Source: Osmia lignaria lignaria
Lineage: Eukaryota > Arthropoda > Insecta > Hymenoptera > Megachilidae
NCBI RefSeq assembly: GCF_051020975.1
Contig: NC_135046.1
Coordinates: 6,076,001-6,140,000, forward strand
Reading direction: 5' to 3'
Length of the DNA: 64,000 nt
In this document: piece by piece, positions 41,546 to 53,568 of the stretch
How positions within the stretch are numbered: the first letter of the stretch is position 1
Layout of the letters: the number at the start of each line of letters is the position of its first letter
Notes under the pieces: generated by a model
Seen by the model: only the letters and a program-made list of their open reading frames with translations
Databases searched by the model: none
Told to the model about the DNA's origin: nothing
Program-made: the position numbers and the translations under genes

Positions 41546-42479
41546 AGACCTATACAAAGTATCCAATGGAATTTTAAATAAAATAATTGCCATATTAACA
41601 AAATACACTGCTAAATTCAAATGGAGACAAAAGTAAAAGCTAGTACAAAGCGGAAACGAAATATCGAGGTATAACAGTGACAAACGTTTGAAACATCTCC
41701 TATTTTCTTGTTCAATTTTGAGCTCGATAATTCCGACAAATCCGTCGAACGTTACAACCGGATAACCAGAATTATTCCCGCGTGAAGTAATGTAACCAGT
41801 CAGCTGGTATTCGTCTAGGGTGGAGTGCGGGAAAATGACAGGCTGACCGGGAAAGATTGAAATTTAAGCCGCGCCGTGGATCCTATGTTCAATTACACAT
41901 GCTTATATGCGCGAAATGCTTTTTGATGCGGCGATGTAAAAATGCGCTTGTTAAAACGAAAACATAAAAGAAGAGATATAAAACAAAAACCGAAAAAAAA
42001 AAAAATGTGAAATGGCGGAGAGGAAGGGATGCGAACACGCGAAACATTGGAATGGAGGCTGTGTAGCGGATTGCGAGCTTTTGTAGCTAGCACACAGAGC
42101 ACGATACATTGTGAAACGGATTGGCTGGTCGGATCTGTCACGCGGTATCTCTACTGACAAGAAAGACGAAACAACCAATAAACTGTTTCTGATCCTTTTG
42201 TCGTGCAACGGTGGTTGCGTAACGGCGCTATTCGAATTGAAAATACCTCGTCAGCGCGTACTCGAATTGTTACGCCTGGGTTCATTCGCGATCATCACGC
42301 GATGCGTTCTTGTACTCGTGAAATTATTTAATTGCTGTCGTGAAAACTTGTAATGAAGACGTAGACGATTGTATGTGTAATTATGATTGAAGCAAGAAAC
42401 TTTCTCTTAATGATCGCCCATTGAATATTAATTCTTTTAAACGCAATTCTTTTCAAAAGGGGAATAGAAAAAAAAAGGG

Positions 42480-42501
42480 AAGAAAGAATTATTTAAAATT
42501 A
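42480..42501 (+). repeat. 22-bp direct repeat, copy 1
   Basis: A 22-base word beginning AAGAAAGAATTATTT occurs here and again at 43,331, 851 bp downstream in the same orientation, with weaker similarity on either side. Origin unknown. Confidence 0.6.
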
Positions 42502-43330
42502 TTAATTAATTCTTTTGAAATTCAATGAAAGTCAATAATTCAACACATCTTTCTTTAATTCTCTTCATTTTCGAGTATAATTAATAATGTTGCTAAATAT
42601 ACATTTAACAATTGAACAATTTGTATGAAATTCTCAGCTATTCAACATTTTTATTCCATCTTCGTTAACGATCAGAATTTCACGAGATATTGTAAAATAA
42701 GCTATAAAAGAGACCGTCTGCCGTCTAGTTCGTTCTTTGTAAAAACGTCGCGTCGAGAATGATGCAGAAACGCGTACGATCCTTTCAATCGTTTATTCAT
42801 GACTTTGTTCAAAGTGTTCACCCGCGGTTCATAATGTTTCGATTCTATTTGCGTTTGAAATTCATAGCTGTTTTCCATTCTTCTCTACTCATTTGGTTAG
42901 TCTCCTGGTTTATTTCCTCTATAGAGACTGCCTTTTCTCCTTTTTCTTTCCTTTTCTCCTTTTATATATCCACCACCTTGATAAGTAAAAAGGCAATCAC
43001 AGCAACCGTTTCGAGATAATTGCATTTTTAAATTGAAATACGTGACGTTTTCGTCCGTTTCTTTTTCTTCTCCCTTCGCTCCTCCTGCCGGTCGTACGCG
43101 TTTGCAAACCCTTCCATTCATTCTTCAAACCAGACACGTACAGTAATTATTATCGTGTTCATTAACTGAAGTTTCTAGATTTTGACAATACCCTTTTTTT
43201 TATGGTTTTGCACACTATTGTGAAGAAGTTTATTTCTCAACCTAACGAAGGTAAAGGGAAATAGAAAAATAAATTCAATTTCAAATGACTTTACATCTCT
43301 TCAACGTTACATCATTGAGGATGAAATGAA

Positions 43331-43352
43331 AAGAAAGAATTATTTAAAATTA
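43331..43352 (+). repeat. 22-bp direct repeat, copy 2
   Basis: Second exact copy of the word at 42,480. Because the word is AT-rich, chance is less unlikely than its length suggests. Confidence 0.6.
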
Positions 43353-46300
43353 CTAATAATCTAGGAATTCTAAAATTACTTTCCTGTCTTTAATCTTTTC
43401 GTTATCTTCGTACATCTTTTAAATTATTAAACCCTACTTCTCTTACGGTTACAAATAGAATTTGACTTCCCTTGATCCTCGAGTAAATCACAGACAAGGT
43501 TAATGCGCAAACGCCGAAGAGATAACACGATCCAGTCTCATCTTCGGATCGGTCAGTTGGTTTTCGCTCGTGTAGGAAGAGTTTGTTTGCAACGACATCA
43601 GGAATAGTAGCACTCGCGGGAGAAAAGTGGACGTGTAAGAAGAGGCCAGCCAAGGAAACGTTTGAAGAAGGGTCAGAGTTGATCGGCAGCAATACTCTCT
43701 CGTCAACGATGACCACGACGGTCAGATCCCCGTGGGAAACGTTGGATAATACGTTATTCGCTTGCGACTCCTTATACCCGAGGACACGAGTTGACCCTTG
43801 ACCCAGCATTCTCCCACTCTCTTTGTTTCTCTTCTTCATCTACAGAGGATGTCAAAAGTATTCATCCATCCTTCAAGACAGAATACCTTTTTCAAATTTG
43901 ATCAGAATTAAATTTCTTTTTTTTTTAACAATTACAATTTTATTTCAAATTATTATGGAAATTTTAAACATATCTTTTGTAGATTTAAGTAAATTATATA
44001 CTAGAAATTTGTAAAAGCAGTTTTTTAAGTTTTCATCGCAGCCTCGATCAAGATTATAATTTTTTCCGGTTACAAGTCATCTGGTCCAATTTTAAAAAAG
44101 TTACTTTATTTTGAAGGGTGGGAGAATATTTTTGAAATCTGCTGTACCTATTCTAGCATTCTAGTTTCCCTTGCTTTTCTTTGACCTCTTATGTCGAACG
44201 ACTTTCTCTTTTTCCCCCATTTTTCCCACCCTTTTTTCCTGATTCTTACCGTTCCTCTTCATCTGTCTGCCGGTTATACGGTGATCGTTGGATGGTCATA
44301 AACGTTCCTTGGTTCTCCCATGGCGCGCTGTTGGCTCGCAGCGACAATTATTAGCTCACAGGATACGGTTAAAATAACTGACAATTCTTGCTGAGCACGT
44401 GCTCTTTGATGACTGACGTGGATGAACGAATACCGGTCATTCGCCCCGTATCGTACGTGATTACTAGTTAACCCGTGACTTTTATGAAGTTTTCTACTTT
44501 CACCAATGGGACGGTCTCTGAAGGCTTTCCCGTAACAACTTTCCACGAAATAAAGAAGTTTTCGGCGTGCTGGGAACGATAATGGTGAGATAATTGCTGA
44601 TGCGATGAAACTTCCTCAAAGTTTCGTTGTTATATTTTTATTCTTTTATTTTTCAGTTTCTCGATTCTTCGTCAAATTTATTCCAAGATAAGATAAAAAA
44701 TCATATTACACGTTCAATTTCATTTTCACATCACTCCAAAGTACATACATAAATATTTGATCATATTTCACCATCGACTCTGAAAAAGGAAGAGAAAGCT
44801 AGACAAAGATAATCGTGGATAATAAGTGGATACTGTTAACACGATTATCCTGCAAAGCTAAACAGAAGAACGTTCCTTCGAAGCAGCCGCTAAGTATTGA
44901 CCTTCATATTTTCTCAGTAAACCTTTGTCCAGCCATTTTCCCGGGTATGAAAGTGGTAGGAATCAATTTTTGCAATCGACCAACCGCTAGACCGTTTGCT
45001 TTTCTTCCACTCGAGGTGTTTCAAAATATTTCCCAGGGACACTCGTGACCGGCTAATGTTTATTCAATTTATTCCAGTCGAAACATCTAGTTTTCTTAAC
45101 GCGATTTCGAATAGCGACGAGCTGGTGCAGGTATTCGGTGAAATAAACGGGATACTGCGTCTGGTTTTCGCTCCATCAATGCGTGGAAGTTAATTGCTCC
45201 GTTCTGTACGTTTGTTGACCATTTAGTAATGTTTCGCGGCAGCTTAATGGAACCTGATAGATTCACCCTAATATTTCGTTCGGTTCAATTTCGGCTTGCG
45301 TTTCATTGCGTTGCGGCAGGCTGACGTTTGTTTTCGACGAAACCAAGCAATAGAATTGATGTACTCATTTTTCCTTGCTTGCGGTCTGTCGGATAGACGA
45401 TGGGAATGCTGTTTTTGCTATTAGAAGGCTGTTTCGGTGATACTGAAGTGGATGAATATTATCTGGTAACAATAGCATGATTGATAGAAATGTTATATCA
45501 ATATTTTTATCAATTACATTGAATTATACGATAGTCACATATTTGTATATCCATTGTTTTCCCGTATACGTATAAGTTTCTTCTTTTTATCTATACATTT
45601 TTCCATGAAACGTAAACGCCTTATACAAACATCAACATACGATTCGAGGACGTTAAGTGTTGGTCGATTTTCTGGAAAATGAAGAAAGAGAACGTGTTGC
45701 GCCCGAGGGAGAGTAGAATTCTTCCCGCGACTCAAATTAGTGTTTGAATACGACGGATGGTCATTGAAATTACTGGAATGTCCGTTTACTCTCCCGAGGA
45801 CGTTCATTCGACGGACACGGTCCATCGGGGAATCAATCCTGGCAGAGGAAATTCGAGGAAAAACAAATTGCTTTACCTACGGTGCAGAACAGATATTTCA
45901 GCCACACACGTTCCATTTCAACTGTAAATGTAAGTTTCTCTATGTTAAAAGCCCCATCAAACAATTCTTCTTTTGTTTTTGAAGTTATACAGTTTATTAG
46001 CAACAAGAAATGGGATTAATTATAATTAACATATTGATATCTTTAATTCTAGCATTATTTTAATATATTGAGAAAAATATAGAAATGGATATTCCAATGT
46101 CTATATAAAATTTATAATTTCTGTAATTATTTAAGGAAAAATTATGAAGTATGCTTTTTATCATTTAATAATAATTTTCATATCACATTATATGAACTTA
46201 ATATTAAATATGAGAATCGTGTATAATATTGTCTTCAATTTTGAAATGTTTACCTTCTAGTACTCGTTTTAAAAATAAATAGCGATTTAATTATTTTTCC

Positions 46301-48849
46301 TCGACAAACGGTTCGCTGAGCAACTTTCATAAATTGCGTACCTATAAAAGATATTAAAATCAGTAAAAGAACATCCTTGAAAGTCATATATGAAAAATTC
46401 ATTAAAATTGTTGTCAGCCGGTTAAACCAAATAATAAGTGTTTTAAACCGGATCAATGGTCGTTCGTTAATTTTAATTGCAATATCGGCCTTCATTATTC
46501 AAATACTTATTAATTGTCGCAGGTCACACTCGATAGAACTTCTCATTATTAATTTCAAAATTGATTTTCATTTACCGTTTCATCATATTAACACACATGT
46601 ATAAATCAATAGGAATAATTGAAATTTTTTATTAATTGTAAGACACTTGTCCACGTTGAATATCACTCTAAAATTTAATACCTTGATAATTACATTATGA
46701 AAACTTTGGAAACAAAATAATTAAAATTTTTATTTAACTATTATTAGTGCTTGCTTTATAAGGAGAAGGGGATGAATCTTAATAAAAAATAACTCTCATG
46801 ACCTCCAATGCCCTAAAATAAAATAGTCACCCTATTTTACGTGTCTTTTATATAAAAAAAAAAGAAGCGATATTCTGTATGTATCTTCAAATACGTCTGG
46901 AATATTCAATGCAGGTGCAGATCATATTCGAATGTAAGAATCCGCATATAACACGTAGCCCAGCTCTATGGATGCGTATATGTAAATGGCTTGTGTGCAG
47001 CCAGGCGTTAATATTCATATTACAGTGTATACAAGTGCCCACCTGCGCTTGCTGGAATCCGTGTTGCTGTAATAATTCCCGGTCGAGTTTGCAATTACCC
47101 TGCTAAATACATAATTCCGTATCACGAGAGAATCTTACTGGTTATTAGGGCTATTTTGACTTGAATTCAGCGAACGATACAGAATGACAAGGGTTAGCAT
47201 GACCATGAGTTAATTAAAATATAGTTTATGTCATTTATATTATTGGTATAGAAAATTTTACATTACAATTATAACAATTATTAAAAATACTTCAGTTTCT
47301 TTTTATTCATAAAATTTATTATAATTCAGTTAAAATACTTGTAATTTTTTCTATTAATGGTCAGTTGTAACATTTTTCATTTAGAAATGAAATAATATGG
47401 CTACTTGCATTCACATAAAGGCAACACAAACACTTCAATACACGAAGTTCCATGTTCATGTTTTCCAGAAAATCGTGAAAGAAACGAATTTTATTCAAAA
47501 GAAATATCCAAGCGCGAATTTGAGCTTCAGCAATCTTGCTGAACGAAACGAACCCACTTTCTTTAGGGTGGCGTGAACGAAGATGGACTTTCCTTAAAAG
47601 AGGGATCCTCTGCGACGCCACGTTTCTTGTTGACCGTTGTTCCACCTTCTACGATTTCCCGGTTGAGCCGTATAATCACGTTAACAATTTCGCGCCGGTA
47701 CTGCTACGAGTTATCTAAATTGATTGCAAGTGTAATTGCATTCGCAGTCGAGGTTCCACGAAGTTAAAGCACGCCGTTTTAACATAACGTTTTCCTAACT
47801 ACATATTTATACCACTAGATTATAAATTTTGAAAATTTTTATAAATTGTGCTTTTAATTATTTTTCAAAAATTAAATTTATAATCTTAAAATGTGATAAG
47901 TGAAAAATTGATTAGACAGTGTGGAAATTCACGTAACTAATAATTAAGCTGAATTCAATTGAAATTTATTAAAAATAAATACTTGTACTTTTCAGAAATT
48001 AATTTCAAAAATTAACTGCTGACTGAAAGGAGCAATTCTTTTTTTTTCAATTATTCCAAAATTTGATCTTTGAACTAGCACTTTTCTTCTACTCATCATC
48101 TTGTTTCCATGATTGTACCAAAACGAAACAATGTTCTCTAAAATGCATTCAATTGTAGCACCGAAAACACAATCGACTTGCCATTTTCAATTACGATCGT
48201 GCTCGAGACGCAAACGTTATTCGACTCGGTCGGGATGAAGCGGCGACGCAACGCAACGACCAAGCGTTTTCCGCTTCTCCAATTTCAAGCGGCTCCGCTT
48301 TCTAACGCGGAACAACTCGCAGCATGCATTATGAGTAGAGACGAACACCGACGCGTTGAAAAGAGAGACGACGAGGAAGCACGATTCGAAAACTTGAGAG
48401 ATAAGGAAACGTTGGAGAGATAACGTGTAAGATATTCCACGCGATGCTAGGCGAGTTCCTTATCCGGTTGCCAGTATGGATGAGAAAGAAATCTTTAAAG
48501 CGCACTTTGATTCATAGGTGGCCGCCTCGCTGCTGAGGGACAGAACGTGACCTGGCATTAAGTGCTCTATAAAATATTGCGCTCATGTAAATATCCTCGT
48601 AAAATTCAGTCGCCACTGTTGCCGCCTCTCGCTTCGTGCCACGCCACATCACGCCGTACCGTATCGTCACGCCAGGCCGGTGATATCGTTGATACTAACC
48701 ACTGATGCAAACAAGGATCCGATATGCCACACTTTTCCTTCTGCGGAAATTGTAAACACTTTTCTTCGCAGATTTTATTTTTCCTTTCCTTCCTTTCGTG
48801 CTCGTGTTTCATTGGTAAGGATTGTTTGATGACTTTGTTAGTTATAGGT

Positions 48850-48947
48850 AATCTTCGGATGGCGGACCATGGAGAGAAACCCAATTTTCATTTAATTTTG
48901 TATTTCATATTATTATTGTTTTCTAAATTTTACACTGTTAAAAATTA
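48850..48947 (+). repeat. Dispersed CGGACCATGG-family repeat, copy 3
   Basis: It contains TTCGGATGGCGGACCATGG, GAGAGAAACCCAATTTT, then TATTTCATATTATTATTG and a TTTTCTAAATTTTACA segment that is also seen in diverged form in copies 1 and 4. Same orientation as the others. Confidence 0.65.
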
Positions 48948-49902
48948 AAAAATTTAACTTTAGATTAATATCCTTGTATACAATTTTTAAGTTTGGGTCA
49001 CGATTTACTCACATTTTTTTTTTTTTTGTAAAATTAAGAAAATTATTTAACAAAGAGGTTACTTCTCAATAACGAAATCTGAGTTTAATATAAGTAACAA
49101 TCAGGAGAAGCGTTAAAAATGCAATATAGAGTAGAAAATTACCATTTGAGTTCAGTAAATTGATATTACCTTTGAGGCATCGTTTATAACGCATCGAAAT
49201 TATCAAGAAGAAGGCTGATCTTGGGTAAAATTCAAACGAGGAATCTTCCTTTCTATGTTGTAATATTAACAGTTTAGGAAATATTCTGGATTCCAATATC
49301 GCATAACTCTGGCAGCGTACTTTATACGGAAGTATAAGTGAGAGGGGTAGGGTAGCATAAATTATTGCGGAACCGTGAAACAGAGCACGTGAAATCTAAA
49401 TATTAATATTATTGTGGAATGGTCGCAAGAAGATGAGAACGAGTGGTTGTTTTTCGTTTTCACGTGGAAAACACATGACACACGGCATAGATGAAATAAA
49501 TTTTTACCTGCTTTCCTACGACGTGCTTCAACATAGCCGCGAGCAAAACTGCTGCGAGTTTTGGAACTTTCAATTGCTCGTACACCGTATGCGAATTTGT
49601 AGTTCGTAACAGTGATGCTATGCTGCATACCTCACGGGATCTTCGGGGCCAATCAAAAACTTTCCGGATTCATTGAAATTTTCATTAGAAACTTTTCATA
49701 AGACCTAGGGTCTATACACATGGAACGTTATGTGCCGGGACAAACATTTTGTTTGATGAAAGGAGTAATTTGCATGAAAAATGGGTGAATAATAGGTTGA
49801 TTAGCGGAGAATGTGCATTTATTTATTTAGTGAATTTCCGCGCTGGCTTTGAATGATTTGGTGATACTACGTGAGAAAATATACCCTGGAAGAAAAATTT
49901 TC

Positions 49903-50100
49903 TACAGGGTGTCCCAATATTTAATGGTACCATTGGAAAAAGAATGATTCTAGATACAAAAATAAGTCAACGATATAGAATAAAATTTCTTTTATGTTAT
50001 ATTTAGCGTTAAATGGTGAGCTAAGAAAAATAGTTTCAAATAATTTTGATCATTGATGAAATCTTTGGAGATTGATATTATACAGAATGTTCCAAACCTA
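49903..50100 (+). repeat. GGGTGTCCC-type interspersed repeat remnant
   Basis: It starts TACAGGGTGTCCCAATATTT and continues with a body containing GATTCTAGATACAAAAATAA and ATAGAATAAAATTTCTTTTA. This resembles a repeat often seen in hymenopteran and other insect genomes (recalled, not searched). A diverged second start, TACAGAATGTTCCAAA, lies at 50,081. No transposase coding is present, so this is a relic or non-autonomous copy. Confidence 0.5.
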
Positions 50101-52629
50101 TTACCTATATTAATATCAATGAGAATGTATTTCAATGTCTGATACTAGAACACCATGCTCTGAAATTAATATGAATTGGTATTAATTAACACGTCATTGA
50201 AATAGTTTCATTACGTACCCTTTCACTAGAACGTATTTAACGTAGAACGCATTCATACATTCGATTATTAGATTATCTAATTCAGTATTATAAATATAAA
50301 TAAAATAATTTTTCTATGTGCAATAAAGTGCCATCATAGATGTATTGGCTTTAAATTTTTAAAATTAATTATTTCATCACTTTTCTGCATATTTTGCTTC
50401 AATACCACCTGAATTTTATTGCAAAAAGGTTGAAAAATAATTTAAATGGCGTTTGTATAAAATTAAAAACTCCTGTTTCGGAACGTACTTCCGACCTATT
50501 AGCATCAGATATTAACTTCTGAAAAATCGTTTATTCAAGTATATTTAAATAATCTTGTAATATTAAAGTTATAGAAGTACAGTTGACAATGAAGGTCTAA
50601 AAATATTTTTCAAAAATATCCATTAACCTTTTAACTGTTGTCCGATACCTAGTAACATAAAAGTAAAAAAAGATCCAATATTTCTGATTGACTGAAATCC
50701 CAGAAAATATTGATAAAAAGTTGCAACTATCAAAACCTCAGGTATAGTGTTTCTTGTTACATCATATCGCGAGAAGGCAGTCGAAGGCGAAAGGTATTGG
50801 AATTTAGTATGCCTACGTTTTTCTTGAGAAATCGCGAGAAAACTCGCAAGTGAATCAATTTCTTTCGAAGTCTCGAGTATTTTACCAAGCTAGTTTTTAT
50901 TTCGCAGTGGGCCGTTCGTGATATACATTCGACAGCATAACTGTCGTCCTAGTTGCATTAGAAACACCCTCTTAACTTCTTCCTAATTTTTTATTGTAAT
51001 ACGATTTACCCCGTAAATATTATATTTACGGTGTTCGAATATTTTTACTGCAGAGTATAGCAATGAAATATGCATGGGCATAACTGGATAAGGGTAGGCC
51101 TGACCCCCTAAAAATCTAATATCATGTAATAAAAATATACATATTGACAGTTTTTATTTTGCAAAATTCCAGATGTCAGTATTATATCTTCAATGCAAGG
51201 CACACAATTCTGTTGTATAATTTTGCTATCAGCTTAACTCCAAGGCTATTTAATATGTACAAAGCAATTTGATCTATTACAGTTCGGTTCACTGTAGAGC
51301 ATACACCCTATCGTACACGACTGAAAACAGTTAATTCCATGAAATTTCAGTATGAATATGCGCATACGTTTGTTCAATAATCGGAAGGAATACTTTATGG
51401 CTTGCGAAGCAAGAATTTCAGAAAACCGCTATCTAGACACGACAGACAAATGCACACAAAGATGAAATATTGTTCTTGCAAATAGTTTGAACACAGAGAG
51501 CTCCAGATAATTTATAGCTCTTCGGATGTTTTACGTAAATAATATGCTTGGGAAGAGAATGGAACGAAAGAGAATAGTTAAAACGAATTGAAATTGTTCA
51601 AATTCGATAAAAAAAATTATAATAAATACCAGGATATGTACAATTTCTTCTTATTTATGTGTAGTTACAAACTATAGAATTTCTCTATTTAATTGTTATT
51701 ATATTTCACTCTAATAAATTTCTTAAATCTTATTCGTAAATCTAAGAGTAATAAAATGGACAATGAATTATAATTACCACTGTCTACCCTTTAATCCGCA
51801 TCATTCATTCTGAACATTAGTTATGTACGTGGTTATCTCTGCAAGTTATAGTAACATTATCTCTAATGCCTTTCCTCGAAGCCCCTTTACTCTTAAGAAC
51901 CTTTGCTTAAACCTCTCACGTTTTTTTAAATTTTCAATTTCTCAGCTTCCTACCGCTTTCGAATTACGGCGCTCTTATTGTTAAAAGCGTAAGGCTATTA
52001 ACGTTAATAATAAAATACATACTAGTCATTGGTTATCATGCATGAAACCTTATTTCACGAAACGTTTATACCGAACCATTACCAACTAAGAGTAACCTGG
52101 TGAGATGGAGAAGAAAAAAAAGAATGTTTCGAGAGAGAGGAAGTAGGATTTTCCTTAAGGAGGATGGTAAAATGAAAATCATGAGAGCAGAATTTTCAGT
52201 GCTGCTCTGTACCAGCAAAGATAAAGCATCCGAAGTGCACGGTGCTAAAACTTTTCGACGTTGCTTGCTTTGCAGATAACATTCTTTTAAGGAGCCTGAA
52301 AATTACACACCCCTTTGGAAGCCTTCCTCTCTGTACACTATCATCTCCTTGCGCCCTTAATTACTATTAGGTCCGTGAAAGCATTTTATCGCTTTCCTTC
52401 CTTTTTTTATAACAATTTTCCTCTGTAAGACGGTAGATTGTTGCATAGTCAATGGATAATTTAGAAATATTTTTCTAATGTTTTTCTAACTTTTCAAATA
52501 ACCCTTTTGTACATATTGATGTTTGAAAAAAAAGGGATGGTGACCAAACAATAGACAAATACCCAAAATGTCTTTGTTAAATTTTAATTATCCGTTTAAC
52601 TTATAAAATTAACTGTTTGATTGTTCCAG
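50101..52629. other. AT-rich intron immediately before the Ig1 exon
   Basis: Largely AT-rich. A 13-base word, AGGCCTACCCTTA on the minus strand at 51,089-51,101, matches one on the plus strand at 25,021-25,033. The acceptor at the end has the pyrimidine-containing context TTTGATTGTTCCAG. Confidence 0.5.
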
Positions 52630-52736
52630 TGACGGGGGTAGGGCCAGACTTCGTTTATCCGCTGGAGAATGTAACGATCCCGCAGGGTCGAGACGCTACC
52701 TTCACCTGCGTGGTGAGCAACCTCGGTGGATACCGG
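52630..52736 (+). CDS. Coding exon for the start of Ig domain 1, DIP/lachesin family
   Basis: The exon encodes GVGPDFVYPLENVTIPQ followed by GRDATFTCVVSNLGGYR, preceded by V-T. This is the typical N-terminal A-to-C strand segment of Ig1 in insect DIPs (Dpr-interacting proteins) and the related lachesin and neurotrimin/LSAMP-like proteins. The TFTC Cys is the first Ig disulfide cysteine, about residue 48 of the spliced product. N-V-T is a potential N-glycosylation sequon. The exon ends in phase 0 at CGG|GTGAGT, just before the expected Val-Ala-Trp-Ile. DIPs usually have three Ig domains, are cell-surface proteins, and bind Dpr partners to guide synaptic pairing; that role is family knowledge. 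The exact paralogue cannot be told from 35 residues. The rest of Ig1 and Ig2-Ig3 must lie downstream, mostly beyond this window. Confidence 0.9.
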
Positions 52737-52790
52737 GTGAGTCCTTCCTCCTCCGCGAGCAGAGATCACTCTGGCGGCGCCAAGGCCCGG
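52737..52790 (+). other. Possible alternative in-frame exon extension (second donor)
   Basis: Reading through the GTGAGT donor, the frame stays open for 18 codons (VSPSSSASRDHSGGAKAR) to a second donor-like site CGG|GTAACT at 52,791. Both donors follow an Arg CGG codon in phase 0, so use of the second would insert 18 residues without changing frame. The insert is Ser/Gly/Arg-rich and would interrupt Ig1 just before its core Trp, so it may be unused. Confidence 0.2.
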
Positions 52791-52839
52791 GTAACTATTT
52801 TACCATTAACCTGTGTCCGCCTGTAATGGACTACCTTAT

Positions 52840-52880
52840 CTACTACTACCACCATCACTACTACTATTACTACTACTGCA
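52840..52880 (+). repeat. CTA/TAC trinucleotide-rich tract
   Basis: Imperfect TAC/CTA repeats with ACC and ATT interruptions, about 100 bases after the Ig1 exon donor. Confidence 0.85.
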
Positions 52881-52946
52881 CTACTTATATGCGCGTGTGC
52901 CTGCAACCTCACAGCACTGCATTTAACTGCACCACAGCCAGCTATG

Positions 52947-52975
52947 AAAAAAAAATTAAAAAAAAAAAAAAAAAA
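52947..52975 (+). repeat. Poly-A tract
   Basis: Two A-runs separated by TT, the second about 18 A. No retroposed gene is recognised just upstream, so it is treated as a simple repeat. Confidence 0.85.
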
Positions 52976-53016
52976 GAAATGAAAACCATCGCAGCAGCCG
53001 CCAACCATCACCAAGC

Positions 53017-53060
53017 ATCTATCTATCTCTCTATCTATCTTTCTCTCGCTCTCTCTACGA
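53017..53060 (+). repeat. ATCT/CTCT microsatellite
   Basis: ATCT units grade into CTCT-rich sequence. It is part of a cluster of simple repeats in the first 350 bases of the downstream intron. Confidence 0.85.
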
Positions 53061-53568
53061 CATCCATTTTCACCCATCAACCGATAGAACCGTTGCACAC
53101 GAATGTGCTATTCGCTAATCTCCACTTCCGTGTAGTTTTTCACTTCCTTCTCGCTACCCCTCCCTTCTTCTTCGTTTTCTCCTTGCTTTCGACCTTTTCG
53201 GCCCGAAGAGACCCCTCGGTAACGAGACGTCGAGAAAAAAAAAAGAGAATCGAAAAGATGGAAACAAACGACAGATAGTGTAGCCTGCAGAATAGCGGAC
53301 GATAGCTTGCGAGAAACTCGTGCATATTGTCTCGTGCAAACGTGTACGGGATCAACAGCGTGTTCCACTGTTTTAGGTATTGTAGAGTGCTGGGTTTGTT
53401 CGCTTCGAACGTGCTCTTTGAGCTTTCTTCAGGGTGTACAGGGTGTTTTTTGCAGGGGTGATAAACAGTGTTTGATTCTTTTGTTTTTTTATTCTTTTTT
53501 GTTAGAATAATGATGATAAATAGATGGGGAAGTAGAGTATAGAATTTTGATTGCAGGAAGCTATAGAG

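Larger units (their letters stand above)
41546..48849. other. Intron between repeat copies 2 and 3
   Basis: GC-richer islands lie at about 41,740-42,340, 43,450-43,840, 44,250-44,560, 44,840-45,420, 47,530-47,770 and 48,170-48,720. The 145-codon minus-strand frame at 43,839-43,402 starts with ATG but shows no known domain and overlaps plus-strand frames. No gene could be supported. Confidence 0.4.
15648..52629 (+). other. Large first coding intron (about 37 kb) of the Ig-family gene
   Basis: The intron runs from a GTGAGT donor after the signal-peptide codons to an acceptor reading TTGTTCCAG before the Ig1 exon. Flanking phases match (phase 1). Very long 5' introns are common in neuronal IgSF genes of insects. 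No complete nested gene is recognisable on either strand; open frames are short and lack known domains. The intron contains AT-rich spacer, GC-richer islands, three copies of a CGGACCATGG-type dispersed repeat, a GGGTGTCCC-type repeat, and tetranucleotide microsatellites. Confidence 0.55.

Noticed and set aside
43402..43839. 145-codon minus-strand open frame starting with ATG
   Set aside because: No domain or signal recognised; plus-strand frames overlap it, consistent with a stop-poor GC-richer patch.
51012..51032. Short palindrome CCGTAAAT-ATTAT-ATTTACGG
   Set aside because: An isolated 8-bp-arm palindrome in AT-rich DNA with no flanking context; expected by chance.
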